From the NCBI GenBank assembly GCA_018402155.1, contig JAGYJG010000001.1:632198-696197 (forward strand): a stretch of DNA of 64,000 bases, read 5' to 3'. This document shows, piece by piece, positions 9,633 through 18,218 of this stretch. The number at the start of each line of letters is the position of its first letter. The first letter of the stretch is position 1. This DNA comes from Bacteroidia bacterium. GTDB taxonomy: Bacteria; Bacteroidota; Bacteroidia; NS11-12g; UBA9320. The translations under genes and the position numbers were made by a program. Under the pieces are notes generated by a model. The model made no database searches and had not been told where the DNA came from. It saw only the letters and a list, made by a program, of their open reading frames with translations.

Positions 9633-11468
9633 ATGGAAAGAAATTCCACCATAGGTTATATACTAATACTTGTTCTTTTTGCTGGTTTTTGGTACCTTAA
9701 TAAAGATACTGCCGAGCAAATAGAGCAAGAAAAGACAAAAAAAGAACAACTTGCCGAGGAGACAGAAGCTGGAGATAAAAACTCAGTCAGTTCTGAATTT
9801 AGTGAGCTAAATACTGAAAATGAAAGTTCAACCAATACAACTCTTCCTGAAGATAGTAATAAAAAAGTGGAGCAAATCTTCACGCTATCAAACGAACTTC
9901 TTCAGTTAGATTTTACCAATATTGGCGGTGTGCCAAAAAAAGTAAATCTTAAAGATTTTCATAGATATGACTCCGGAGATTTGATATTGTTTGAAGATAA
10001 TCAGATGAAATTTGGCTACAGTATACCTTTGGCCAGTGGAGTTGTTGTAAATACGCTAGACAAGGCGTTTGTGGTGACTTCTCAGACCGATAGTACCATC
10101 ATCTTCGAAACTAACCTAGGAGACAGTGCCACAATGGTACAAGCCTATACTATGCACGCTGCATCTTATGGTATTGATTATGATGTTACATTTAAAAACA
10201 TTAATACGGCTGTTTCACCCAACAATAGATTTGCCGAGTTGCAATGGAAAGCTGCTATACAAGGCCAAGAAAAAACATTAAAAGATGAGCGTTCTGTAAC
10301 TACAGTATATTACCACTATGACTCAGATGACGATGTAGACTACCTCAGTGAAACTAGCGATGATGATGACAAACTAGAAGGTGGAGTTAAGTGGATTTCA
10401 TTCAAACAAAAGTTCTTTAACCAAACGCTGATACACGATACAAAGTTCGTTGAAACCGGTGCTATAATTTCTTCCACAGAAAATGAAGCTTATGTGAAAG
10501 ACCTTAGTGCCCAGGTATTTATTCCTCTAGAAGGCACTACCGTAGTGGAAAATATGCGTTTTTTCTTTGGCCCAAATCATTACCCTACCTTAAAAAATGA
10601 GGACGTAGAACTCCAAAAGATAGTGCCACTAGGATGGGGTATTTTTGGCTGGGTTAATAAATTAATTGTTATCCCAATATTCAATTGGCTTGATGATTAT
10701 TTTTCCAACTATGGTCTCATCATTTTATTGCTTACTCTTATTATAAAAATGGCCTTATTTTTTCCAATGTACAAAACGTACAAGAGTACGGCTAAAATGC
10801 GTTTGTTGAAGCCAGAGCTAGACGAGATAAAAGAGCGAACTGGCGATGACATGCAAAAGGCCCAACAGGAACAAATGAAGCTTTATAAGCAAGCGGGAGT
10901 TAGTCCGCTGGGAGGTTGTCTACCGCAGCTTGTACAGATGCCTATTCTTTTTGCAATGTTTAGATTTTTTCCTAGTAGTATAGAGCTGCGCCAAGAGCAA
11001 CTTTGGTGGGCAGATGATCTCAGTAGCTACGACAGTATATACGATTTGGGCTTTGAAATACCCTTCTATGGCGATCATGTGAGTCTATTTACCCTGCTGA
11101 TGACTGCAGTGACAGTGCTCTATACTTATATGAATAGCCAAAATAGTGGACAAATGGTAGGCCCTATGAAAACGGTAATGTACCTCATGCCTATCATGTT
11201 CTTAGGTTTTTTTAATAACTATGCCGCTGCACTTTCTTTTTATTACTTCCTTTCTACGTGTATCACCATCATTCAAAACTATGTGATACGCAAATTTGTG
11301 ATAGATGAAGATAAGCTTCACAAGCAGATACAAGCTAGTAAAAAGAAAAAAGTTAACATGAAAAAAACAGGCCTTCAAAAAAGGCTAGAAGACATGGCCA
11401 AAAAACGAGGTATAGATCCGTATGCTGGTAAAGCAAAATCTGCGCCCAAAGGCAAAAACAAAAAATAA
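9633..11468 (+). CDS. yidC: membrane protein insertase YidC
   Basis: N-terminal MERNSTIGYILILVLFAGFWYL, periplasmic domain, 60KD core YGLIILLLTLIIKMALFFPMYKTYKSTAKMRLLKPEL...QAGVSPLGGCLPQLVQMPILFAMFRFFP, Lys-rich C-terminus. Confidence 0.96.
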   Translation: MERNSTIGYILILVLFAGFWYLNKDTAEQIEQEKTKKEQLAEETEAGDKNSVSSEFSELNTENESSTNTTLPEDSNKKVEQIFTLSNELLQLDFTNIGGVPKKVNLKDFHRYDSGDLILFEDNQMKFGYSIPLASGVVVNTLDKAFVVTSQTDSTIIFETNLGDSATMVQAYTMHAASYGIDYDVTFKNINTAVSPNNRFAELQWKAAIQGQEKTLKDERSVTTVYYHYDSDDDVDYLSETSDDDDKLEGGVKWISFKQKFFNQTLIHDTKFVETGAIISSTENEAYVKDLSAQVFIPLEGTTVVENMRFFFGPNHYPTLKNEDVELQKIVPLGWGIFGWVNKLIVIPIFNWLDDYFSNYGLIILLLTLIIKMALFFPMYKTYKSTAKMRLLKPELDEIKERTGDDMQKAQQEQMKLYKQAGVSPLGGCLPQLVQMPILFAMFRFFPSSIELRQEQLWWADDLSSYDSIYDLGFEIPFYGDHVSLFTLLMTAVTVLYTYMNSQNSGQMVGPMKTVMYLMPIMFLGFFNNYAAALSFYYFLSTCITIIQNYVIRKFVIDEDKLHKQIQASKKKKVNMKKTGLQKRLEDMAKKRGIDPYAGKAKSAPKGKNKK

Positions 11469-11830
11469 TCCTACTGTGATTTTTTGTTTTTAAGATCTGC
11501 AAACTATCAAAATATAGCAGTTAAACGGTGTTTACTTTATTTCAACTACTGCAAAATTGCCATCGATTGTCAGCTTATAATATTGACTAAAAGGGGTACA
11601 AAACCTGTGTTTCGAAAAATGATAAACGTATGGTTAGAGTTGTATGTCATAACACCAGAAAACTTTTTCAAAACTATCACGGGTATAGTTATAGATGAAA
11701 AGCAAGTGTAAAAGATTACGCAGTATTTAATGGTGTAGCCTACAAAATTGTGGGATGAAGTTTATTTTGAAATTTTTCCGAGGTAAATCATACTTTTTCA
11801 AAAATCACAATCTTTTTCATCCTGTAGCTG

Positions 11831-11838
11831 TACCTTTG
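11831..11838 (+). promoter_or_regulatory. candidate -7 box TACCTTTG for the DUF4340-like gene
   Basis: TAnnTTTG match 8 bp before the ATG at 11847. Confidence 0.4.
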
Positions 11839-11846
11839 AATCGTTT

Positions 11847-12833
11847 ATGAAAAGATATGTAAGTTTAATTATTTTGGTAATATTTGGTTCAGGAATCTAT
11901 TACATCTTTATTAGTGATAGAAATAAGCCAAAAATTAATGACAAAAATTTTGTTTTAGAAAATACAGATAATGTAACTCGAATATCACTTGAGGATAGGT
12001 CAAGAAGCAAAGTGGTGCTTACTAAAAAAGATAATATTTGGTATGTAAATGATAGCTTCAAGGTCTTTGAGCCTCAAATGGAGTTGTTTTTGAATACAAC
12101 TATAAGTAAAATAAGGGTAAAAGGACCGGTACCAAAAACCGCACATGAAACTACAATTCGAAAAATGGTGGGTAAAGCTATTCATGTGAGAATATATGAA
12201 GGTGAAAAAATGGTCCGAGACTACTATGTAGGCGAAGCTACTCCTGAAAATAATGCTTCTTATCTGCATATAAACGGGAGTAAAACTCCGTATCTAGCCC
12301 ATATATTAGGGTATAATTCAATTTTGTATCCTAAATTTAGCGTATCAGCGAGTGATTGGATAGATCGGACCGTTTTTGACTATAAGCCGGATCAAATAGT
12401 CTCAATTAGTGTCAATTATACTCACGAACCCCATGAGTCATTTACCTTGAGTCGTATTGACTCTACTTATAATATTTCGCCGGGTACTTTTACCGTAAAT
12501 CAAGTAGCAGCGAAGAGTTATTTTACTTTATTTTCATTCAAAAATTTTGAGGGATATGCCGAATACCTGACGCAGGAGGTAAAAGATAGCTTGAAATCAA
12601 GTTTACCTTTTGTGACTATAGGCGTAACACTCACCGATGGAACTATAAAATCACTGCGTCTTTTTCAAAAGAAATCTGGAGACGGGAATACGGTATATGA
12701 CAAAAATGGAAACCCATTGGTAGAAGACACTGAGCGCTATTTTGCTACATTCTCAGGTTTTCCCCACTTGGTTACAGTTCAAGATTATGTATTTGGAAAA
12801 CAATTGGTAAAACGCAGCTATTGGCTCGAGTAG
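11847..12833 (+). CDS. DUF4340-like envelope protein
   Basis: Single N-terminal TM segment; VTRISLEDRSRSKVVLTKKDNIWYVND followed by SDWIDRTVFDYKPDQIVSISV. Confidence 0.6.
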   Translation: MKRYVSLIILVIFGSGIYYIFISDRNKPKINDKNFVLENTDNVTRISLEDRSRSKVVLTKKDNIWYVNDSFKVFEPQMELFLNTTISKIRVKGPVPKTAHETTIRKMVGKAIHVRIYEGEKMVRDYYVGEATPENNASYLHINGSKTPYLAHILGYNSILYPKFSVSASDWIDRTVFDYKPDQIVSISVNYTHEPHESFTLSRIDSTYNISPGTFTVNQVAAKSYFTLFSFKNFEGYAEYLTQEVKDSLKSSLPFVTIGVTLTDGTIKSLRLFQKKSGDGNTVYDKNGNPLVEDTERYFATFSGFPHLVTVQDYVFGKQLVKRSYWLE

Positions 12834-13877
12834 CTAGTTTTGAAAACGATATGTTGCTGAAGTTTTTCGCCATTTCTCCACTACAGTTGCCATATCGTTT
12901 GGCATTTCAGCGTCAAATTGCATCCATTTTCCGGTAGTAGGGTGCTCAAAACCAAGTGATTTTGCATGCAGCCCTTGGCGAGGCATTATGCTAAAGCAAT
13001 TTTCTACAAACTGTTTATATTTACTAAAAACGACGCCCTTCAAAATCCTGTTACCCCCATAAAAATCATCACTAAATAAGCTGTGTCCTAGATGTTTCAT
13101 GTGCACACGTATTTGGTGTGTACGTCCAGTTTCTAGTTTGCACTCTACTAGTGAGGTGTACAAAAAATCTTCTAAAACCTTGTAGTGAGTGATGGCGTGT
13201 TTTCCTCTGCCTGCTTCTTCGGGCAATACAACAAAACGTTTTCTGTCGTACTGGTCTCTTCCAATAATGGTGTCTACAGTGCCTTGGGTTTCGCTCATGC
13301 TGCCCCACACCAATGCGTGGTAAGTGCGTTCTATTGTGTGTTCCTTAAACTGTTTGCTTAGGTGGGCAAGAGCAGCATCAGTTTTAGCAATGACAAGCAG
13401 GCCACTTGTATTTTTATCTATTCGGTGCACCAGCCAAGGACGCTTCCCTTTGTGAAGTGCTTTTTTATCGAGCAAAAAAGCCAAAGCATTGAGAAGGGTT
13501 CCTGTATGATTTCCAAAACCAGGATGTACCACCATTCCAGCGGCTTTGTTTACTATCATCAAATCCTCATCTTGATATACAATATCTAAAGTAATATCTT
13601 CCGGTATCACTTCCATATCGGTTGGCTCCTTATCTACACTTACCTCTATATAGTCGGTAGGTTTCACTTTGTAATTAGATTTTATAGCTTTACCATTTAC
13701 CACCACTTGTTTTCGTTCTATCGCTTCTTGCAATTTGTTTCGGCTTGCACCTTCTATTTTATTGACCAAGTATTTATCTACTCTTTCAGGCTCTTGACCA
13801 CCATCTACAGCAAACGTATATTTTAAAAAAAGTTCGCTTTCTGTGATCTGTACATTATTTTTTTCTTGTTTTGACAT
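12834..13877 (-). CDS. rluD: RluD-like pseudouridine synthase
   Basis: S4 domain at N-terminus; VYQDEDLMIVNKAAGMVVHPGFGNHTGTLLNAL; LVHRIDKNTSGLLVIAKTDAAL; ETGRTHQIRVHMKHLGH. Confidence 0.93.
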   Translation of the reverse strand: MSKQEKNNVQITESELFLKYTFAVDGGQEPERVDKYLVNKIEGASRNKLQEAIERKQVVVNGKAIKSNYKVKPTDYIEVSVDKEPTDMEVIPEDITLDIVYQDEDLMIVNKAAGMVVHPGFGNHTGTLLNALAFLLDKKALHKGKRPWLVHRIDKNTSGLLVIAKTDAALAHLSKQFKEHTIERTYHALVWGSMSETQGTVDTIIGRDQYDRKRFVVLPEEAGRGKHAITHYKVLEDFLYTSLVECKLETGRTHQIRVHMKHLGHSLFSDDFYGGNRILKGVVFSKYKQFVENCFSIMPRQGLHAKSLGFEHPTTGKWMQFDAEMPNDMATVVEKWRKTSATYRFQN

Positions 13878-13927
13878 ATTATCTAGGTATTCTTATAGTA
13901 GATTTACCATATTAAAAAAATACGGTC

Positions 13928-13950
13928 TATCTTTGCATGCTACAAAGGTA
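13928..13950. promoter_or_regulatory. overlapping divergent promoter candidates: TATCTTTG (+, 13928-13935) and TACCTTTG (-, 13950-13943)
   Basis: Two -7 consensus matches facing each other with 7 bp between, in the rluD/SIS-domain intergenic region. Confidence 0.5.
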
Positions 13951-13956
13951 TTAAGA

Positions 13957-13976
13957 ATAACACATGATAACACATG
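13957..13976 (+). repeat. exact tandem duplication of ATAACACATG spanning the start codon
   Basis: ATAACACATGATAACACATG read directly. Confidence 0.9.
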
Positions 13977-14965
13977 AATCATCTTTAGAGAATTTTACTG
14001 AACAATTTGACTACGTTCTAGAAAATTATACTCCTCACGGTTTTAATATTAATGATTTTGACAATATTGTACTTGGCGGCCTTGGTGGCAGTGGTATAGG
14101 AGCTATGTTGGCCAAAAATTGGTTTTTTGATAAATGTCCCATTCCAATAGAAACCGTAGCCGACTATCACTTGCCTTCATACATCAGTAGTAAGACTCTA
14201 GTTGTGTTGAATTCATACTCCGGCAACACCGAGGAAACTCTGCAAATGTTTGAAGAGGCTAAAATTAATGGATGTCACATTATCATAATGACAGGAGGAG
14301 GTGAGTTAAAGAATCTTGCAAATGTAAATAACCTCAAGACATATGATTTGAAAGGCGGATATCAGCCCAGAATGACCGTAGGATTTGGATTAAGTTTTAT
14401 CTGCATGATTTTGGGTGAGTTAATGCAGGACAACTACGCTTCTCACTTGGAGGAAGTAAAAAATCACTTTACCACTAATCTAGCTAAACAGCAAGAAAGC
14501 GGTCAACGCATATTCGATTTTTTTAAGGACAGGCCTCAAAGTAAATTTGTTATTGTTGCGGATAGAGAGTTTGCTCCTGTAGCAGTTAGATTTGCACAAC
14601 AGCTAAATGAAAATAGTAAGTTAGAAGCATTTGTAAATGTGCTGCCAGAGGCAAATCATAATGTCATAGAAAGTTATATTGACAAATTGGATACTAACTT
14701 TATTATGCTTTATTCTAATCAAAATGAGCGAGTTGCAGCCCGATTTGATTTCTTAATCTCGCACCTAGAGTTAGAAAACAATAAAGTATTGCCGTTACAA
14801 ATACCCGAGTTTACGTTGACTTCTATATTTGATGTCATCTACAGACTAGATTGGGTAAGTGTACACTTGGCAAATGAGTTGGGCGCTGATTTAATGAATG
14901 TGCCTATTATTATGAATTTAAAAGGCTTTTTAAGTGATTTAGAAATTATAGACGAAGAGGAATAG
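13964..14965 (+). CDS. bifunctional phosphoglucose/phosphomannose isomerase-type SIS-domain protein
   Basis: GGLGGSGIGAMLAKNW, VVLNSYSGNTEETLQMFEEA, VNVLPEANHNVIES. Confidence 0.85.
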   Translation: MITHESSLENFTEQFDYVLENYTPHGFNINDFDNIVLGGLGGSGIGAMLAKNWFFDKCPIPIETVADYHLPSYISSKTLVVLNSYSGNTEETLQMFEEAKINGCHIIIMTGGGELKNLANVNNLKTYDLKGGYQPRMTVGFGLSFICMILGELMQDNYASHLEEVKNHFTTNLAKQQESGQRIFDFFKDRPQSKFVIVADREFAPVAVRFAQQLNENSKLEAFVNVLPEANHNVIESYIDKLDTNFIMLYSNQNERVAARFDFLISHLELENNKVLPLQIPEFTLTSIFDVIYRLDWVSVHLANELGADLMNVPIIMNLKGFLSDLEIIDEEE

Positions 14966-14988
14966 CATTTATTTTCCAATCAAAGCAT

Positions 14989-15026
14989 AAAAGCACTTTT
15001 TTTGATTAAAATGGTGCTTTTTTTTT
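14989..15026 (+). terminator. intrinsic terminator downstream of the SIS-domain gene
   Basis: AAAAGCAC (14989-14996) pairs with GTGCTTTT (15014-15021) followed by a T run. Confidence 0.75.
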
Positions 15027-15295
15027 ATAACCTCGCTCCCCACAAGTAGTAGGAAATGAACATTGAGTAATATACAATGTGTTCAATACAGCACAAAGCA
15101 CAAATACAAGAGGACTACCAGAAGAGTAGTTGATACCTAATGAAATTAGTGAATAATTACTTTAAAACTACGTTTTTCAATCTTTTAATCAAAACGTTAA
15201 AAACACAGGTTACTTTATTTCAAAAAAAACAGGTACTTAAAGACTTAACAATGTAAGAAACGATATTTCTTCAGTGAGTTGTATTTATTTGTGTA

Positions 15296-16666
15296 TCACA
15301 AATAAAATACCTCTCCTCTATTAGGGATAATTACTTTATTGCGTAAGTCTTCAGTTAGCACCTCCTTAAGGTCATACATTGCCATTTCTTCACCGTGGAC
15401 AAAAAATATAGTCTTTAGCTTATCACTGTTTGATTGTTCAAAATACTGCTGCAAACCAATCGTGTCTGGATGTGCACTAAACACGTCTGTTTGTAAAACT
15501 TTAGCGTATACGTACTTATCTTTTCCTTTTATGCGTATTGTGCTTTGTCCCATAAGCAGTTGTGCACCTAACGTACCTGGCGAGCAGAATCCTGCAATTA
15601 GAATCGTACATAAAGGATTTTGGATATGGTCACTTATGTGGTGTTGTATTCTGCCACCTTCTAGCATACCAGCAGATGATACAATGATACAAGAATCTCG
15701 GTATAGTTCCATATCTTCTATATCGTTGGCATCTTCGACTAAATATAGGCTTTTAAAATCAAATAAACTACCATCATTGTCTCTCTTGTAATCTTGTGTT
15801 TCTGAGTTGAGGTAATGAGAATAGCGGTTGTGTATATTATTGCTTGCTAGAGCAAGAGGACTATCTGCAAATACGCGTATTGATGGCAGTTTTCCTTCAT
15901 TAAAAAGTTTTTTAAGTGTAAATAGAATTGCTTGTGTGCGACCTACACTGAAAGCTGGAATAATCAATCTTCCGTCTTGTTTTATACAGGTATTGGTAAC
16001 GTGTTCTATGAGTACTTCCTCCGGCGTCCGTTTTTCTTGATGATGTCTATTTCCGTAAGTGGTTTCGCTTATTAGGGCGTCTAGATTCTTCATAGAAACT
16101 GCGTTTACAATTAGTTTACTTCCGGGGTTGCCCAAATCTCCTGTAAATCCAATCACTTTTTTTTCACCTTCTTCATCTATTTCAAGACGCACACTTGCAG
16201 CACCTATAATATGGCCAGCCTCGTGCAATGATATGGCCACATTCTTATTTAATTCAAAACGCTCATAAAATGGTAATGTAAAAACTTGCTCGTTTGATGC
16301 TTTTACCTCTTTAAAACCATACAAACGTGCACTTTTGTTTCGTTTATTATTGCTGTTTTGAATGTTAACTGAATCTATCCATAATTTTTCTAAAAGATAG
16401 GCCGTTGGCTCCGTGCATATTATTTCTCCCTTAAAACCTTGTTTGACCAAGTTTGGAATGTTGCCACTGTGGTCTATGTGGGCGTGGGTCAAAATTAGAA
16501 CATCAATTTGTTTTACGTCAAATGGAAAACGAGCATTGATTTCCTTATTTGTCTTGTCCTCATAGTCTATACCACAATCTATTAAAATAGTATAGCCACT
16601 GTCTAATTGTAATAGGTGCATACTGCCTGTTACTTGCTTAGCAGCTCCCCAACATGTGTACTTCAT
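15296..16666 (-). CDS. metallo-beta-lactamase fold RNA exonuclease/CPSF-like hydrolase
   Basis: LTHAHIDHSGNIPNLVKQGF, SETTYGNRHH, IIPAFSVGRTQAIL, SSAGMLEGGRIQHHI, FSAHPDTIGL. Confidence 0.92.
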   Translation of the reverse strand: MKYTCWGAAKQVTGSMHLLQLDSGYTILIDCGIDYEDKTNKEINARFPFDVKQIDVLILTHAHIDHSGNIPNLVKQGFKGEIICTEPTAYLLEKLWIDSVNIQNSNNKRNKSARLYGFKEVKASNEQVFTLPFYERFELNKNVAISLHEAGHIIGAASVRLEIDEEGEKKVIGFTGDLGNPGSKLIVNAVSMKNLDALISETTYGNRHHQEKRTPEEVLIEHVTNTCIKQDGRLIIPAFSVGRTQAILFTLKKLFNEGKLPSIRVFADSPLALASNNIHNRYSHYLNSETQDYKRDNDGSLFDFKSLYLVEDANDIEDMELYRDSCIIVSSAGMLEGGRIQHHISDHIQNPLCTILIAGFCSPGTLGAQLLMGQSTIRIKGKDKYVYAKVLQTDVFSAHPDTIGLQQYFEQSNSDKLKTIFFVHGEEMAMYDLKEVLTEDLRNKVIIPNRGEVFYL

Positions 16667-16681
16667 TTCGCTTTAGAATAA

Positions 16682-17818
16682 CTAACGTGCAATTATAAGT
16701 TTTGTTGAGTTAATGTAAGATTCTTCTATGGTATAAATGCTAAAGGTATACAAACCATTGCTAACCGAAGGCACAGGTATTTTGGTCCCTACGAAGACCT
16801 CTTCACTCGCAACCTCTTGACCTATTGAGTTATACAGTTTATACAACACTTTGTCTTGACCATCGACCAAAAAATGAAAATTACTTTTTGCTGGATTTGG
16901 AAATAAAAAAAAATTGGAAGATACGCTTCCATTGTCTAGGGGTCTTGCAAAATAGAGTGATGCAGCGAGTGCTCCCTGAATTACTTGAGAGGTGGCATCG
17001 GTGTCCATATTAAAAACTCGATCGGATAAGCTATGCGAAAAAAAACTATAATCACTTTCTTGGTAAATTCCCGTAATAACATAACCATTTTTTTCGAATG
17101 GCATGTAGTCTGTACTAAATGCTGGTCCAAATACGGGTTCTAAAACTGTATAATCTCTAAAAATCTGTGCTAAAGTATCTGTTTTTTTAAACGACATTTC
17201 GTCATTTGTACTTACCCGATTTCCCTCATCACGTTCACAAGTTATTTTGCTATTATCTTGGTATCGTGTACCGCCGAGCTGGTCCAAATTTAGCATCACG
17301 CTGATATTATCATTAGGATTTAAGGTGTTTGCTACATAATGTTCGCTGCCAAGTAAACCTTGTTCTTCCGCACTGAAATTGATAATTCGGACACTGAGTT
17401 GAGTCGGTATTTCAGCAATAAGTCGTGCTATTTCCATAGTGGCTACTACACCGCTACCATTATCATTGGCTCCATAGCTATCGGTCACTGAGTCATAGTG
17501 TGCGCCTACTATTACCCAAGTAGAGGTATCAGCACCCAGCTTCTCAATTATAATATTGCTAGCCCATTGATTTCTTACTTTAAAACTATCTTGTACGACT
17601 TGGTATCCCAAGTTTTGATAATAGGTGGTAAGCCATTTATTGACCAAGCTATTTGCTAAAGATCCGGTAAATTTTGGCCCAAAATCTTCATATGTCAATA
17701 GTTTTTCGGGGATGTTTGCTACTTTTTTTACCTGTTGTGCTATCACAGGGGAATAGCGCTGAGCAAGTACAATATTGACTGAGAAGCATAAAATTATGAG
17801 AAGATAAACTTTCTGCAT
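16682..17818 (-). CDS. M28-family secreted aminopeptidase with T9SS C-terminal sorting domain
   Basis: Signal peptide; GAHYDSV, GANDNGSGVVATMEIARL, NFSAEEQGLLGSEHYV; C-terminus FLFPNPAKSNFHF...NGLYTFSIY. Confidence 0.93.
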   Translation of the reverse strand: MQKVYLLIILCFSVNIVLAQRYSPVIAQQVKKVANIPEKLLTYEDFGPKFTGSLANSLVNKWLTTYYQNLGYQVVQDSFKVRNQWASNIIIEKLGADTSTWVIVGAHYDSVTDSYGANDNGSGVVATMEIARLIAEIPTQLSVRIINFSAEEQGLLGSEHYVANTLNPNDNISVMLNLDQLGGTRYQDNSKITCERDEGNRVSTNDEMSFKKTDTLAQIFRDYTVLEPVFGPAFSTDYMPFEKNGYVITGIYQESDYSFFSHSLSDRVFNMDTDATSQVIQGALAASLYFARPLDNGSVSSNFFLFPNPAKSNFHFLVDGQDKVLYKLYNSIGQEVASEEVFVGTKIPVPSVSNGLYTFSIYTIEESYINSTKLIIAR

Positions 17819-18216
17819 GGTTCCAAAGGTACTTCTATGTTCAAATTTATGATACTACTTGTAGGCAAGAAGTCTGCAATTTTTTCTGGCCACTCTATAA
17901 AACAAAGGTCACCGCTGTCTATATATTCCATTAATCCTATATCTTCTATTTCATCGGAGGTCTCTAGCCGGTACAAATCAAAATGATGCATAGTACGTTC
18001 GCCATATTTGTAAGTGTTTACCAAAGAAAATGTTGGGCTGTCTACGGCATTAAAATCACCACCCAAGAAGTCTATAAAATGTTTGACAAAAGTAGTCTTA
18101 CCGGCTCCTAAATTACCATGTAATAAAACTATATGCTTGCCATTGTCTAATTGTTTTTTTAGAAAAAGGCCTACTGCATAAAAATCTTGAGATATGTCGC
18201 ATACGTTAAAAACCAT
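17794..18216 (-). CDS. tsaE: tRNA threonylcarbamoyladenosine biosynthesis ATPase TsaE
   Basis: LLHGNLGAGKTTFVKHFIDFLG, DSPTFSLVNTY, HFDLYRLE, CFIEWPEKI. Confidence 0.94.
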   Translation of the reverse strand: MVFNVCDISQDFYAVGLFLKKQLDNGKHIVLLHGNLGAGKTTFVKHFIDFLGGDFNAVDSPTFSLVNTYKYGERTMHHFDLYRLETSDEIEDIGLMEYIDSGDLCFIEWPEKIADFLPTSSIINLNIEVPLEPCRKFIFS

Positions 18217-18218
18217 TT

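Noticed and set aside
11484-11711. 75-aa ORF between yidC and the DUF4340-like gene
   Set aside because: No recognisable motif, no clear start signals, basic/hydrophobic composition typical of random AT-rich ORFs
12000-12269. 89-aa minus-strand ORF inside the DUF4340-like gene
   Set aside because: Antisense shadow ORF without a recognisable domain
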